Source: an uncultured Lentisphaerota bacterium (lineage in GTDB: Bacteria; Verrucomicrobiota; Kiritimatiellia; CAIQIC01). From it: DNA of 64,000 bases. This document shows positions 26,371 through 35,266 of the stretch, piece by piece. The DNA lies in the NCBI GenBank assembly GCA_903912445.1, contig CAIWHP010000094.1, forward strand, positions 62,001-126,000, read 5' to 3'. The position numbers and the translations under genes were made by a program. Each line of letters starts with the position of its first letter. The first letter of the stretch is position 1. The notes below the pieces were generated by a model, which saw only the letters and a list, made by a program, of their open reading frames with translations, was not told where the DNA came from and did not search any database.

Positions 26371-27774
26371 ATGAGCAAACTCGTGGTGATCGGTGGCGGG
26401 CCGGGTGGTTATCCGGCGGCTTTTCTGGCGGCGGACCTCGGGCTTGAGGTGACGCTGGTAGATCAGGAGCTGAATCCTGGCGGCGTCTGCCTCTATCGGG
26501 GCTGCATCCCGTCGAAGGCGCTGCTGCACATCGCCAAGCTGCTCGAGGAAGTGCACGAGGCCGCCAAGCTTGGCGTGACGTTCGGCGCGCCCCAGCTCGA
26601 CCTCGCCAAAATCCGTGCGTGGAAGGAAAGCGTCGTCACCACGCTGACCGGCGGCCTCGGCCAGCTGCGCAAGGCGCGCAAGATCGACTTTGTCCAGGGC
26701 CGCGCGCGTTTTTGCGACGGGCATACGCTGCTCGTCCGCAAGAGCGACGGCACGGAGGAAACGCTCGCGTTCGACCACGCGATCCTCGCCGCCGGCTCCT
26801 CGCCCGCCCAGGTCCCCAGCTTCCCCAACCAGTCGCCCCGCCTCTGGGACAGCACCGGCGCGCTCGCGCTGGAGTCGATCCCGTCCTCGCTGCTTGTGGT
26901 CGGCGGCGGCTATATCGGGCTGGAGCTCGGCAGCGTCTATGCTGCGCTCGGCACACGCGTCAGCGTCGTGGAAATGCTGCCGTACCTGCTGCCCGGCGCG
27001 GACCGCGACCTCGTCGCGCCACTCGCCAAGCGCCTGCAGAAAAAATTTGCCGCCATTATGCTGGAGACCAAGGTCGCCTCGATCACGGAAGTCAGCGACG
27101 GCCTCAAGGTCCGCTTTGAGAGCGCGAACGTGACGCAGCCAGAGCAGACGTTCGACCGCGTCCTGGTCTCGATCGGCCGCAAACCGAACTCGCGCGACCT
27201 CGGATTGGAGAACACGCGCATCGAACTCGATCCGAAAGGCTTTGTGAAAGTGGATGGGCAGCGGCGCACCGCGGAGCCGGCGGTCTTCGCCATCGGCGAC
27301 ATCGCCGGCGAGCCGATGCTCGCGCACAAGGCGACGCACGAGGCGCGCGTCGCGGTCGAGGCGATCCTCGGCAAGAAGAGCGTGTTCGAGCCGCAGGCGA
27401 TCCCCGGCGTCGTCTTCACCGATCCGGAAATCGCGTGGTGTGGGCTGACCGAGGCGCAGGCGCAGCAGGAAAACCGCACCGTCAAGGTCGCCAAATTCCC
27501 CTGGGCGGCGTCCGGCCGCGCGCTGACGCTCGACCGGCAGGAGGGCGTGACGAAGCTGGTGATCGACCCTGCCAGCGACCGTGTGCTCGGTGTCGGCATC
27601 ACCGGCCCCGGGGCGGGCGACATGATTGCCGAAGGCGTCCTCGCCATCGAAATGGGTGCGACCGCGAAGGATCTCGCCCTGACCATCCATCCGCATCCGA
27701 CGCTCTCCGAAACGGTGATGGAAGCCGCCGAGGTTGCCGCCGGCCACTGCACCCACATCTTCAAACGCCGGTAA
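26371..27774 (+). CDS. lpdA: Dihydrolipoyl dehydrogenase (E3)
   Basis: 467 residues. FAD motif VVIGGGPGGYPAAF, redox-active disulfide C40-x4-C45 in GGVCLYRGCIPSK, NAD motif VVGGGYIGLELG, second FAD contact AIGDIAGEPMLAHKATHEA, and the C-terminal His-Glu pair in HPHPTLSE. It reoxidises lipoyl groups of 2-oxoacid dehydrogenase or glycine cleavage complexes. No E1/E2 or gcv genes are adjacent, so it is a stand-alone gene here. SD GGGAG lies 7-8 nt before the ATG; a weak promoter (TTGCTT at 26316, TAGCCT at 26338) can be drawn. Confidence 0.93.
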   Translation: MSKLVVIGGGPGGYPAAFLAADLGLEVTLVDQELNPGGVCLYRGCIPSKALLHIAKLLEEVHEAAKLGVTFGAPQLDLAKIRAWKESVVTTLTGGLGQLRKARKIDFVQGRARFCDGHTLLVRKSDGTEETLAFDHAILAAGSSPAQVPSFPNQSPRLWDSTGALALESIPSSLLVVGGGYIGLELGSVYAALGTRVSVVEMLPYLLPGADRDLVAPLAKRLQKKFAAIMLETKVASITEVSDGLKVRFESANVTQPEQTFDRVLVSIGRKPNSRDLGLENTRIELDPKGFVKVDGQRRTAEPAVFAIGDIAGEPMLAHKATHEARVAVEAILGKKSVFEPQAIPGVVFTDPEIAWCGLTEAQAQQENRTVKVAKFPWAASGRALTLDRQEGVTKLVIDPASDRVLGVGITGPGAGDMIAEGVLAIEMGATAKDLALTIHPHPTLSETVMEAAEVAAGHCTHIFKRR

Positions 27775-27831
27775 GCGTTTCCCTGCCTGCCGGACGGTTT
27801 CCAGCCCCGGACCTGCAACCCTGTAGCGGGT

Positions 27832-29208
27832 TCAGGATCCTGAAGTTTCTCCGGCCTGAAGGCTTTCCCTGCGCTGCGGTTCTTCCGTCAGCATGAGCAG
27901 CACGAGCACGCCACAGATGGCGAGTAAAACCGGGGCGTTGTTCTGCAGGCCCACGGGCTTGAGAGCGTAGGAAAACAGCGTCCACGCGTACAGCAGGCTC
28001 AAGACGAAGCAGAGCAAGGCCCTGATGATGCCGTCGCGGCGAGAGACACTGAGCGGCCCGGTTTCCCCGACATACAGGGCGAAGGTCATGGCCAGGACCG
28101 GCAGTTTATAGTCATGACTGACGGCAGGAATGAGCAGGGCCGAGAGCCCGCAGATCGCTACGAGATATTTGAAGGAGGAGCGCTCATTGCGCATATAGAC
28201 CAGCAGCAGGATGCAGACGAAAGAGGCGGCCAGAAGCAATCCGCAACCGATTCCCAAGGCAGATGAAAAAGTTCCTGTGCCCGGATGCTGAAGGACAACG
28301 AAACTTTTAAGGGAGTGGTTGCCGAACCAGATGAAGGGGTCGTGGGACTGGGCCATGATGGCGCCAAGAAAGTCGCGGAACACCGTTTTGCCCATCACAA
28401 ATAAAAGCGCTATGTTGACCAGGCCCAGCGCCGCCCAGCGCGCCAAGTTGCCTTGCCAGTCGCGCGCGTTGCGAGCAAAGGCGAAAATGAAAATGGCCGG
28501 ATACACCTTCAGCTGGATCGCGAGGGTGAAAAGGAGATAGGCCGCGGAGCGGAACCACGGCCCGGTGCCGGCGTGAAAGAGAAAGAGGGCCCACGCGCAG
28601 CAGGCGACAGCGAGCACATTGAACTGCCCCCGTTCGATCTCAAATTGAAAGCCATAGGACAGCAGACCCGCCATCGTCAAGGCGATCAACGCCGTTCGGT
28701 CGGATTTCCGGCAGGCCAGCAGGGGCAAGACCAACGTGACCGACACGAAGGCCACGATGGAAGCCAGCGTGACCAGGAGATAGGCGACAGGAAAGGGGAG
28801 CGCGGCCAAGGGACAGAATAACACGCTCGCCAGCGGGGGGTAGAGATTGGCGCCGATATAGGGTGTGCTCCCCTTCAACCAGGCGGCAGAGTAGGAAAAC
28901 ATTTGGTGGAGGTCGACCCCGATGGGCGTGATGGCCGGGAGACATTTAGGGGAAGACATCGTTTGGGCGTCATTCAGGAAGACCGGTCGCACAAAGAGGA
29001 TCAGATAGGCAAGGAAAAGGCTTCCGCAGACGATCAGCCAGAGCGGTACGTGTTTTAGGCTCAGCCTATCGTGGGCGGAAGCGCACGCCACAGGCGCGGC
29101 ACAGGCGGAGGAAAGCCCTGCTCTTCCACCTGCATCCAGCGCGTCTGCCTGACGGCTTTCTGCTGGCGTGACGGGCGTTATTAATACCCTCCATGGGTGT
29201 GAACTCAT
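27832..29208 (-). CDS. GT87/DUF2029-like multi-pass membrane glycosyltransferase
   Basis: 458 residues with about ten transmembrane helices. After the first helix (about 55-75) comes GVDLHQMFSYSAAWLKGSTP with NLYPPLASVL, then the GRGQFNV-type segment ERGQFNVLAVA and LAIQLKVYPAIF. This is the layout of polyprenyl-phosphate-mannose-dependent GT-C enzymes of the DUF2029/GT87 group. It probably transfers a sugar from a lipid carrier to a cell-surface glycan. The N-terminal 50 residues are Ala-rich and cytoplasmic. SD AAAGGAG precedes the ATG. It is convergent with lpdA. Confidence 0.78.
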   Translation of the reverse strand: MSSHPWRVLITPVTPAESRQADALDAGGRAGLSSACAAPVACASAHDRLSLKHVPLWLIVCGSLFLAYLILFVRPVFLNDAQTMSSPKCLPAITPIGVDLHQMFSYSAAWLKGSTPYIGANLYPPLASVLFCPLAALPFPVAYLLVTLASIVAFVSVTLVLPLLACRKSDRTALIALTMAGLLSYGFQFEIERGQFNVLAVACCAWALFLFHAGTGPWFRSAAYLLFTLAIQLKVYPAIFIFAFARNARDWQGNLARWAALGLVNIALLFVMGKTVFRDFLGAIMAQSHDPFIWFGNHSLKSFVVLQHPGTGTFSSALGIGCGLLLAASFVCILLLVYMRNERSSFKYLVAICGLSALLIPAVSHDYKLPVLAMTFALYVGETGPLSVSRRDGIIRALLCFVLSLLYAWTLFSYALKPVGLQNNAPVLLAICGVLVLLMLTEEPQRRESLQAGETSGS

Positions 29209-29310
29209 GGGGTAGAAATCTCCTTTCGCAGGGGCAGAATAGCGAAAGAAGGGCTAAAAGCAAGTTACAGCTGCAGGCCCCGGATCCGAGAGGGAAGCCG
29301 GCGCCGCCGG

Positions 29311-30213
29311 TCAGGCTTTCGTAAGTTTCTGGCTCACTGCCCGCCGATAGCCCGTGACGATGATGTCACCGTTGTCGTGGACCTCCGCTATGGCATAGGC
29401 ATTCTCTGCCGCGCCGGAGCCCTCAATCATGGCCCTCAGCGTGTAGTAATGAATGCCCTCAATCCGGCTGTACTTGCCGGCGTGATAATGCCCCTGAAAG
29501 ACGGCGAGGACCTTTCCGCTCGCCTGCAGGAGTTGACGGACTTGCGGGGCATTTTTGACGCAGTGGACATCGTCGCCGTCGAGCAGCTGGTGGACGAACA
29601 CGATTACCGTCTTGGCGGTGGCCGCGAGGTCGGCCTTGAGCCAGGCGAGCTCCTTGGCGGGGATGAAGGCCTCTGTCCACTTGAACTTGCCGTGATCATA
29701 ATCGGCGCCATCGGCGTTGTAGTTGGCATCGAGGACGACGAAATGCAGGCCGTGCGCATCGAAGGAGTAATAGGAGGACTCTTGCGCGATGCCGGTGTTC
29801 TCCACATGGGCCAGAAACTGTGCTTTCGACAGGGTATCGGTGTCGTGGTTGCCCAACACGTGGTAACGGGGACCGCGAAACTCACGGAAGCTTTTTTCAA
29901 TGGCCGCAAGAAACGCCAGCGAGCTCTTTTCCGCGGGCGGTGCGCCCTGATCCTTGAAGTCGCCAAGCTCGACCACGAAGGCGACCGGTTTCGCGTTCAT
30001 GAGCGCGATACACTCGGTCATCTTGGTCACGGACGCCCTATAGCAGCGTACCCCTTTGGCCTCTGCCTCGGCATAATGCGCGTCCGTCACAAGCCCGAAG
30101 CTCAGCCGCGGCAGGCGCGCCGCCGCGTACGCCGGCGCCCCTGCGGCCAGCCCGGCGAGAGCCCAACCGGACGCTTTAAGGAAATCACGCCGTGTGCGCA
30201 CCCAAGGCGCCAT
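29311..30213 (-). CDS. Tat-exported calcineurin-like metallophosphoesterase
   Basis: 300 residues from ATG 30213, which has a GGAG SD 9 nt upstream; longer starts at 30261 or 30297 lack an SD. The twin-arginine signal TRRDFLKASGWALAGLAAGA ends near AYA-AR. Metal-binding motifs in order: Asp-x-His in VTDAHYAE, GDFKD, GNHDTDT, the His in VFVHQLL and GHYHAGKY. These define a two-metal phosphoesterase, possibly acting on phosphodiesters or nucleotides outside the cytoplasm. The substrate cannot be read from the sequence. Confidence 0.85.
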   Translation of the reverse strand: MAPWVRTRRDFLKASGWALAGLAAGAPAYAAARLPRLSFGLVTDAHYAEAEAKGVRCYRASVTKMTECIALMNAKPVAFVVELGDFKDQGAPPAEKSSLAFLAAIEKSFREFRGPRYHVLGNHDTDTLSKAQFLAHVENTGIAQESSYYSFDAHGLHFVVLDANYNADGADYDHGKFKWTEAFIPAKELAWLKADLAATAKTVIVFVHQLLDGDDVHCVKNAPQVRQLLQASGKVLAVFQGHYHAGKYSRIEGIHYYTLRAMIEGSGAAENAYAIAEVHDNGDIIVTGYRRAVSQKLTKA

Positions 30214-30403
30214 AGCTGATGGCTCCGTCCGCGGGCCGCCTCCGACGGGTTCATGTTTCATGGGAACGCATATGCCAGACGTGGGTCGGCCCGTCAATGG
30301 CCAATCGGCGGAAGGAAGGCATCAGCACCCGCCGCGCGCCCCGCCAGGGAAGCAGCGGGCCTGGGTGCAAAGCGCGGGAATACCCGGCGGAGGTCGGAGC
30401 GCG

Positions 30404-30474
30404 ATGCAAGACCTTGAAAAACGGCGGTTGATTTTTCCCAAGCCTTGGATAAAGCTTTGCCACTATTTCATGCT
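30404..30474 (+). promoter_or_regulatory. Degenerate dyad pair with possible promoter before the HtrA-like gene
   Basis: The 338-bp gap 30214-30551 holds no gene. A decayed dyad at about 30404-30420 (GCAAGACCTTGAAAA) is followed by a clearer one at 30434-30451 (TTTCCCAA-GCC-TTGGATA). The right arm TTGGAT (30445-30450) can act as a -35 with CATGCT (30469-30474) as -10 at 18-nt spacing, about 78 nt before the start at 30552. This follows the arrangement seen at 9321 and 35212, less perfectly. Confidence 0.5.
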
Positions 30475-30551
30475 GCGCACGGCCGGCCCCTGTTGAACGC
30501 CGGCGCAGGGAACCGGTCAGATACCCAAGCTGCCGCAATAGAAAGAAGACC

Positions 30552-32627
30552 ATGAAGCGATACGTTGGTTCCGTCCTGCTGTGCTGTGCCGCCGTGCTCC
30601 CGTTCGCCGCCGTGCCGGCGGTGCGCGCCGAGGCCGTGCCGGTCCGCGACGCCGTGGACCACGCGGTGAACCAGATGTATCAGGCGCTGGTGCGGATCAT
30701 GGTGGTGATGGAGTCGCCGCGCAGCGGGCGGCTGGAAAAAAATCTGGGCGCGGGCAGCGGCGCGATCATCTCGGAGGACGGCTACATCATCACCAACCAC
30801 CATGTGGCCGGGCGCGGCAAGCGGCTGATCTGCCGGATGTGGGATGGCGAGGAGGTCGAGTCGCGGCTCGTCGCGACGGACCCGCTGACGGATATCGCGA
30901 TCGTCCAGCTCGACCTGGCCAAGCGCAAGAACAAGGCCCCGCTGCACGTGGCGAAGTTCGGCGACTCCGACCGGCTGAAGGTGGGCGACGTGGTGCTGGC
31001 GATGGGCTGCCCGGCGGCGGTGTCACAGTCGGTGACGAAGGGCATCGTCAGCAACACGCAGCTGATGCTGCCCTCGTTCCTGGGCGGCGACTTCCGCGAG
31101 GAAGGCGAGCAGATCGGCTCGGTGGTGCGCTGGATCGGGCACGATGCGGTGATTTTCCCCGGCAACAGCGGCGGGCCGCTGGTGAACCTGGCGGGCGAGA
31201 TTGTAGGCGTCAACGAGATCGGGTTGGGCAGCCTGGGCGGCGCGATCCCGAGCGCGATCGCTCAGGACGTGGCGCGGCAGCTGATCGCGGCGGGCCGCGT
31301 GCAGCGGAGCTGGACGGGCATCGAGGGGCAGGCGCGGCCGAAGAACCTCGGCATTGAGCGCGGCGTGCTCGTCGGCGGCGTCCTGCCGGATTCGCCCGCG
31401 CTGGCCGCGGGGCTGCAGGCCGGCGACGTGCTGGTGCAGTACGACGGCGTCGCGGTGGATGCGCGCATCAACGAGGACCTGCCCGCGTTCAACCGGCTGC
31501 TGCTCTCGACGCCGGTCGGCAAGCAGGTCGAGGTCCGCGCGTTGCGCGACGGCCGGGAGCAGAAACTCACGTTCACGACGCGCGTCCGCGGCAAGGCCTG
31601 GGCCGACGAGGTCGAGCTCAAGGAATGGGGCATGGTCGCGCGCAACCTGACGATGATCGCGGCGCTCGAGCGGCAGCGGCCGGACACCAACGGCGTGCTG
31701 GTGGCCTCGGTCGGCCTGTCGAGCGCGGTGACGGATGCGAAGCCGGCCATCCACGAGGGCTGCATCATCGTGGAGGTGGCGGGCCAGCCGATCCACGGCG
31801 TCGCCGACCTGCGCCGGGTGACGGGCGAGCAGCTCAAGGGCGTGGCGGGCACGAAGCCGGTGCTGGTGAAGTTTGACGTGGCGAAGCGGCGGCTGCTGAC
31901 CGTCGTGAAGATCGGCAAGGAGCAGAAGCGGCCCGACGTGGAGCCGGCGCGCAAGCCCGGGCTGTCCACCGAGTTGCAGGGCTTGAGCCCGGAGCTGGCC
32001 GAGGCGCTCGGCCTCAAGGGGCGCAGCGGCGCGCTGGTCACGCTGGTCTACCGCGGCCACAATGCCGAGCGCGCCGGTCTCCAGCAGGGCGATATCCTGC
32101 TCAAGCTCGATGGCGACGTGGTGAAGTGCGAACGGCCGGAGGACGTGGACGACATCTATGCGCAGATCCGGCGCTACCGCATCGGCAAAGAAATCCCGCT
32201 GGAAATTCTGCGCGGCGGCCAGACGAAGACCATCGCCCTCAAGCTGGAAGAGGATCTGAGCACGTCGGAGGAGCGCGAGCCCTACAAGGACGATGTCTTC
32301 GACCTGACGGTCGAGAAGCTGACCGAGCTGGAGCGCATCCACCGGGACATCTCGGCTGATCTCAAGGCCGTGAAGATCGCCTCCATCGAAACCGGCGGCT
32401 GGGCGCAGCTCGCCGGCATCAGCGGGGGCGATGTGCTGCTGGCGGTGGATGGAACGACAACCGCCGATGTGGCGGCCGCCCGGCAACTGCTCAAGAAGGC
32501 CGCGGCGGCCAAGGCCAAGCGCGTCGTTTTCTTTCTCCGGCGCGGCATCCACACGTTCTTTGCCGAGGTGGAGCCCGACTGGTCCAACGGCGCCATCGCG
32601 GGCAAGAAAAAAGCCGGGAAGAAATAA
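30552..32627 (+). CDS. Exported HtrA-type serine protease with multiple PDZ domains
   Basis: 691 residues with a Sec signal (cleavage near VRA-EA, residue 26). The trypsin-like domain (about 30-265) has the full triad: His84 (TNHHV), Asp114 (LTDIAIV) and Ser206 (FPGNSGGPL). Four PDZ-like units follow: about 270-355 (GVLPDSPALAAGLQAGDVLV), 385-465 (IHEGCIIVEVAGQPI), 485-575 (YRGHNAERAGLQQGDILLKL) and 600-670 (GGWAQLAGISGGDVLLAV). It is much longer than DegP/DegQ (about 470 residues with two PDZ domains). It should act in periplasmic protein quality control. It is followed by two exported genes with degenerate protease-like domains. The C-terminus is Lys-rich. Confidence 0.88.
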   Translation: MKRYVGSVLLCCAAVLPFAAVPAVRAEAVPVRDAVDHAVNQMYQALVRIMVVMESPRSGRLEKNLGAGSGAIISEDGYIITNHHVAGRGKRLICRMWDGEEVESRLVATDPLTDIAIVQLDLAKRKNKAPLHVAKFGDSDRLKVGDVVLAMGCPAAVSQSVTKGIVSNTQLMLPSFLGGDFREEGEQIGSVVRWIGHDAVIFPGNSGGPLVNLAGEIVGVNEIGLGSLGGAIPSAIAQDVARQLIAAGRVQRSWTGIEGQARPKNLGIERGVLVGGVLPDSPALAAGLQAGDVLVQYDGVAVDARINEDLPAFNRLLLSTPVGKQVEVRALRDGREQKLTFTTRVRGKAWADEVELKEWGMVARNLTMIAALERQRPDTNGVLVASVGLSSAVTDAKPAIHEGCIIVEVAGQPIHGVADLRRVTGEQLKGVAGTKPVLVKFDVAKRRLLTVVKIGKEQKRPDVEPARKPGLSTELQGLSPELAEALGLKGRSGALVTLVYRGHNAERAGLQQGDILLKLDGDVVKCERPEDVDDIYAQIRRYRIGKEIPLEILRGGQTKTIALKLEEDLSTSEEREPYKDDVFDLTVEKLTELERIHRDISADLKAVKIASIETGGWAQLAGISGGDVLLAVDGTTTADVAAARQLLKKAAAAKAKRVVFFLRRGIHTFFAEVEPDWSNGAIAGKKKAGKK

Positions 32628-32741
32628 AGCGTTTTCAGGGTTTGGCGGCGACCAAGGGACGCGGCCTGGCGAAATAGTGGTATGGTGTGAGCCTCAGGCC
32701 TGCCTGTTTTCGGGCCACCGGACAACGAAGGGAATGAAGCC

Positions 32742-33464
32742 ATGAAACTGCACCTGATCCTCTGCGGCCTGCTCTGCGCGGGTGGCGCGGCGCGCGCCGA
32801 GCTGCCGCCGGACACCGTCCGCGCCATCCACGAGGCGCACAAGGACTCCGTGCTCATGGTCAGCGGCACCCTGAAGTTCCAGGCCCAGAAGGAGCGCGAA
32901 ATCCAGGTGGCGGGACCGGCGACGGTGGTGGATACCAACGGGCTCCTGCTCACCTCGTCGAGCACGGTGCGCCTGCCGATGGCGGCGCGCAAGACGGAGA
33001 TCCGCGAGTCCACGCTCAAGGTCAAGCTGCCCTCCGGCGTGGAAGTGCCCGTGCGCGTCGTGCTGACCGATGCCGATCTCGGCGCGGTCCTGCTCGCGCC
33101 GGAGCAGCCCGCCGCCGTCCCCGCCGGCGCCTTCAAACCGGTCAACTGGGACACCGCCGCGCAGGCCCAACCCCTGGATCCGGTGGTCATCGTCGGCCGC
33201 ACCGAGAAGGCCTATGGCGGGGTGCCGGACAGCGCGCCGGGGAAGATCAACGCCGTGGACCGCAAGCCGCGCCTGCTCTACATCTGTGCGCTGCTTGCCA
33301 GCGGCGATGGCGAGGCCGCGTTCGACCGCGCGGGCCGGCTGCTCGGCATCGGCCTCGGCGCGCAGACCATCGTGGCGGCGGAGGAACTGCAGGACGTGAT
33401 CGAGCAGGCACGGCGCGCGGCGGCGAAGACCGCGGCGCAAAAACCGGCGACGGACAAGGAGTGA
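32742..33464 (+). CDS. Exported protein with a degenerate (catalytically dead) trypsin-like domain
   Basis: 240 residues with a Sec signal (cleavage near ARA-EL). The fold can be traced by comparison with the HtrA-like protein upstream: where that has a glycine-rich SGAIISEDGYIITNHHV, this has TVVDTNGLLLTSSSTV, with the catalytic His replaced; DADLGAVLLAP aligns with the Asp motif; and GDGEAAFDRAGRLLGIGLG replaces the GNSGGPL nucleophile box. I read it as a pseudoprotease, perhaps a substrate-binding or regulatory partner. A TATGGT -10-like hexamer lies at 32681. The stop overlaps the next gene's GTG start. Confidence 0.6.
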   Translation: MKLHLILCGLLCAGGAARAELPPDTVRAIHEAHKDSVLMVSGTLKFQAQKEREIQVAGPATVVDTNGLLLTSSSTVRLPMAARKTEIRESTLKVKLPSGVEVPVRVVLTDADLGAVLLAPEQPAAVPAGAFKPVNWDTAAQAQPLDPVVIVGRTEKAYGGVPDSAPGKINAVDRKPRLLYICALLASGDGEAAFDRAGRLLGIGLGAQTIVAAEELQDVIEQARRAAAKTAAQKPATDKE

Positions 33465-35155
33465 GCGTGAAAAAACTTTCCCCCACCCAGGGCCTCGAAG
33501 CCTGTTCCAATAAACGCCGTGTCGGTGCCGCGGCCCACAGTCCTGCCTCAGCGCAACCGCCGGCGCGCACGGCTTTTTCCGGGATCGTCCTGCTTGTGCT
33601 CGTGACGCTCTTCGCCGGGTGCGTCACGCCGCCGCCGGGCGGTGGCTCGGCGGCCCAGGCGGTGCAGGCGCGCCGGCTCGTGGCGCAGCACAAGGATGCC
33701 CTCGTCACCGTCCTCGGCACGCTCAAGGTCAGCATGACGGTGCGCAACATGGGCGCGAGCGAGAAAAACGAGGCGCCGGTCGAGGCCATCGGCACCGTCG
33801 TGGATCCTTCCGGCGTGGTGATTGTCGGCACCCTGCTGCTCGACCCGCTCGGCAGTATGATGCGCGGCCCGCTGCGGATCCAGCGGGGTGATCAGACCTT
33901 CGAGCTGGACATGAAGTCGAATCTCGAGAACCTGCGGCTGCTGCTGGCCGACCGGACCGAGGTGCCCGCGCGGATCCTCCTGCGCGACGACGATCTGGGC
34001 CTGTTCGTGCTCGCCGCCGAGCCGAAGCCTGGCGCCAAGGCGCCGCGGGTCTTCAGCGCCGTGGCGCTCACGGGCGAGACGGCCGCGCAGCTCTACACCA
34101 CCTACTTCGTGCTCGGCCGCGCCAACGAGAGGTTCCAGCACGCGCCGCTGATCGGCCGTGGCATGCCGGTGAACAAACTGGCCAAGCCGCGGCCCTGCCA
34201 GTCCCTGTTGACCTCCATGATGCCGGTCGGCATGCCGGTCTTTGCCGCCGACGGCCGGCTGGCCGGTATCGGCAGCCTCACGTTCCGCCCGCCGGATTTC
34301 GAACATCCGGAGACGGCGCAAAACGCGCGGCCGTTGCCGATCCTGCTGCCGGTGACCGAGGTGCGCGAGCTGCTCGCCCGCGCCAAGCGGCCGGTCGCCA
34401 ACGCCGCCGCCGCCCAGCCCGCCGGCGCGGCGGCGCCCATCTCCGAAATGCCCGCCGACCAGGCCCGTGCGCTCCTGGCCGCCAAGCAGGACGCCATCGT
34501 CACGCTGCGCGGCACCGTCAAGTTCACCGACGGCTCCAACCCGCGCGTGCTCGAGGAAAACATCGAATGCGTCGCGACGGTCGTGGATGCCGCCGGCTTC
34601 GCCGTCTGCGGCAGCGCGGGGCGGGCCGTCAACCGCAAGTACCAGGAACAGCGGCTGAGCTACGTGTTGAACGACGGCACCGAAGTGCCCGCGCGCATTG
34701 TGTTGCAGGATGACGATATCGCGCTGACCGTGCTCGCGCCTGCGCCCGCGGCCGGCGCGAAGCCGCCTGCGCTGCCGTACCTGCCGCTGAAGGCCGGCAC
34801 ACGCGCCGAGCTGTTCGACGATGTGCTCGTCATCAGCCGCCTCAGCCGCGGCCTCCACTACACCCTCACCGCCGACACCAGCAAGATCACCGGCGCCCTG
34901 GCGCAGCCCCACCCGTTCTACCTGGCCGATGGCAACGCCGGGGGCCGCAACGTGCTCGGCGCACCGGCGTTCCTGGCCGACGGCCGGCTGCTGGGCGTGC
35001 TGGCGATGACGCCGCAAACCGGACGCCCGCGCGCACGGATCGCCGGCGCGCTGCAAGCGGAAATCAATGTGCAGCAGGAGCTGGTGCGCATCGTCTCCGC
35101 CGGCGCCGTCGCCGAGCTCGTGGAGCAGGCCCACAAGGCCGCCGCGAAAAAATGA
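33461..35155 (+). CDS. Lipoprotein with two tandem degenerate trypsin-like domains
   Basis: 564 residues from GTG 33461, overlapping the previous stop (GTGA). A long N-terminus precedes the hydrophobic segment and lipobox LVTLFAGC (Cys about 53). Two homologous units follow, about 70-310 and 340-560. Each has a HKDALVTVLGTLK- or KQDAIVTLRGTVK-type opening, a TVVDxxG strand, the shared TEVPARIxLxDDDxxL motif, and an ADGRLxG segment (GMPVFAADGRLAGIG, GAPAFLADGRLLGVL) where a protease would have GNSGGPL. Catalytic His and Ser are absent from both. Together with the gene at 32742 this gives three related dead domains next to an active protease. Confidence 0.6.
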   Translation: MSVKKLSPTQGLEACSNKRRVGAAAHSPASAQPPARTAFSGIVLLVLVTLFAGCVTPPPGGGSAAQAVQARRLVAQHKDALVTVLGTLKVSMTVRNMGASEKNEAPVEAIGTVVDPSGVVIVGTLLLDPLGSMMRGPLRIQRGDQTFELDMKSNLENLRLLLADRTEVPARILLRDDDLGLFVLAAEPKPGAKAPRVFSAVALTGETAAQLYTTYFVLGRANERFQHAPLIGRGMPVNKLAKPRPCQSLLTSMMPVGMPVFAADGRLAGIGSLTFRPPDFEHPETAQNARPLPILLPVTEVRELLARAKRPVANAAAAQPAGAAAPISEMPADQARALLAAKQDAIVTLRGTVKFTDGSNPRVLEENIECVATVVDAAGFAVCGSAGRAVNRKYQEQRLSYVLNDGTEVPARIVLQDDDIALTVLAPAPAAGAKPPALPYLPLKAGTRAELFDDVLVISRLSRGLHYTLTADTSKITGALAQPHPFYLADGNAGGRNVLGAPAFLADGRLLGVLAMTPQTGRPRARIAGALQAEINVQQELVRIVSAGAVAELVEQAHKAAAKK

Positions 35156-35170
35156 GGCTGACGGCGCGGC

Positions 35171-35218
35171 CTTCCAAGGTCTGGGAAAACAGCCGCCGGG
35201 CGTTCCCAGCCTTGGAAA
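35171..35218. repeat. Tandem dyad pair upstream of the glycosyltransferase cluster
   Basis: Dyads at 35171-35189 (CTTCCAA-GGT-CTGGGAAA) and 35202-35218 (GTTCCCA-GCC-TTGGAAA), centres 31 bp apart. Both left arms carry one or two changes. Same family as 9279. Confidence 0.75.
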
Positions 35219-35240
35219 ACGGGCCGCCAGCGGCTATGCT
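35212..35240 (+). promoter_or_regulatory. Promoter of the glycosyltransferase cluster overlapping the second dyad
   Basis: TTGGAA (35212-35217) from the right arm of the second dyad, a 17-nt spacer, then TATGCT (35235-35240). The implied start (about 35247) lies 20 nt before the ATG at 35267. It is a near-copy of the mvaS promoter geometry. Confidence 0.62.
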
Positions 35241-35266
35241 GCAGGCCGCAATGGAAAACACCTGAC

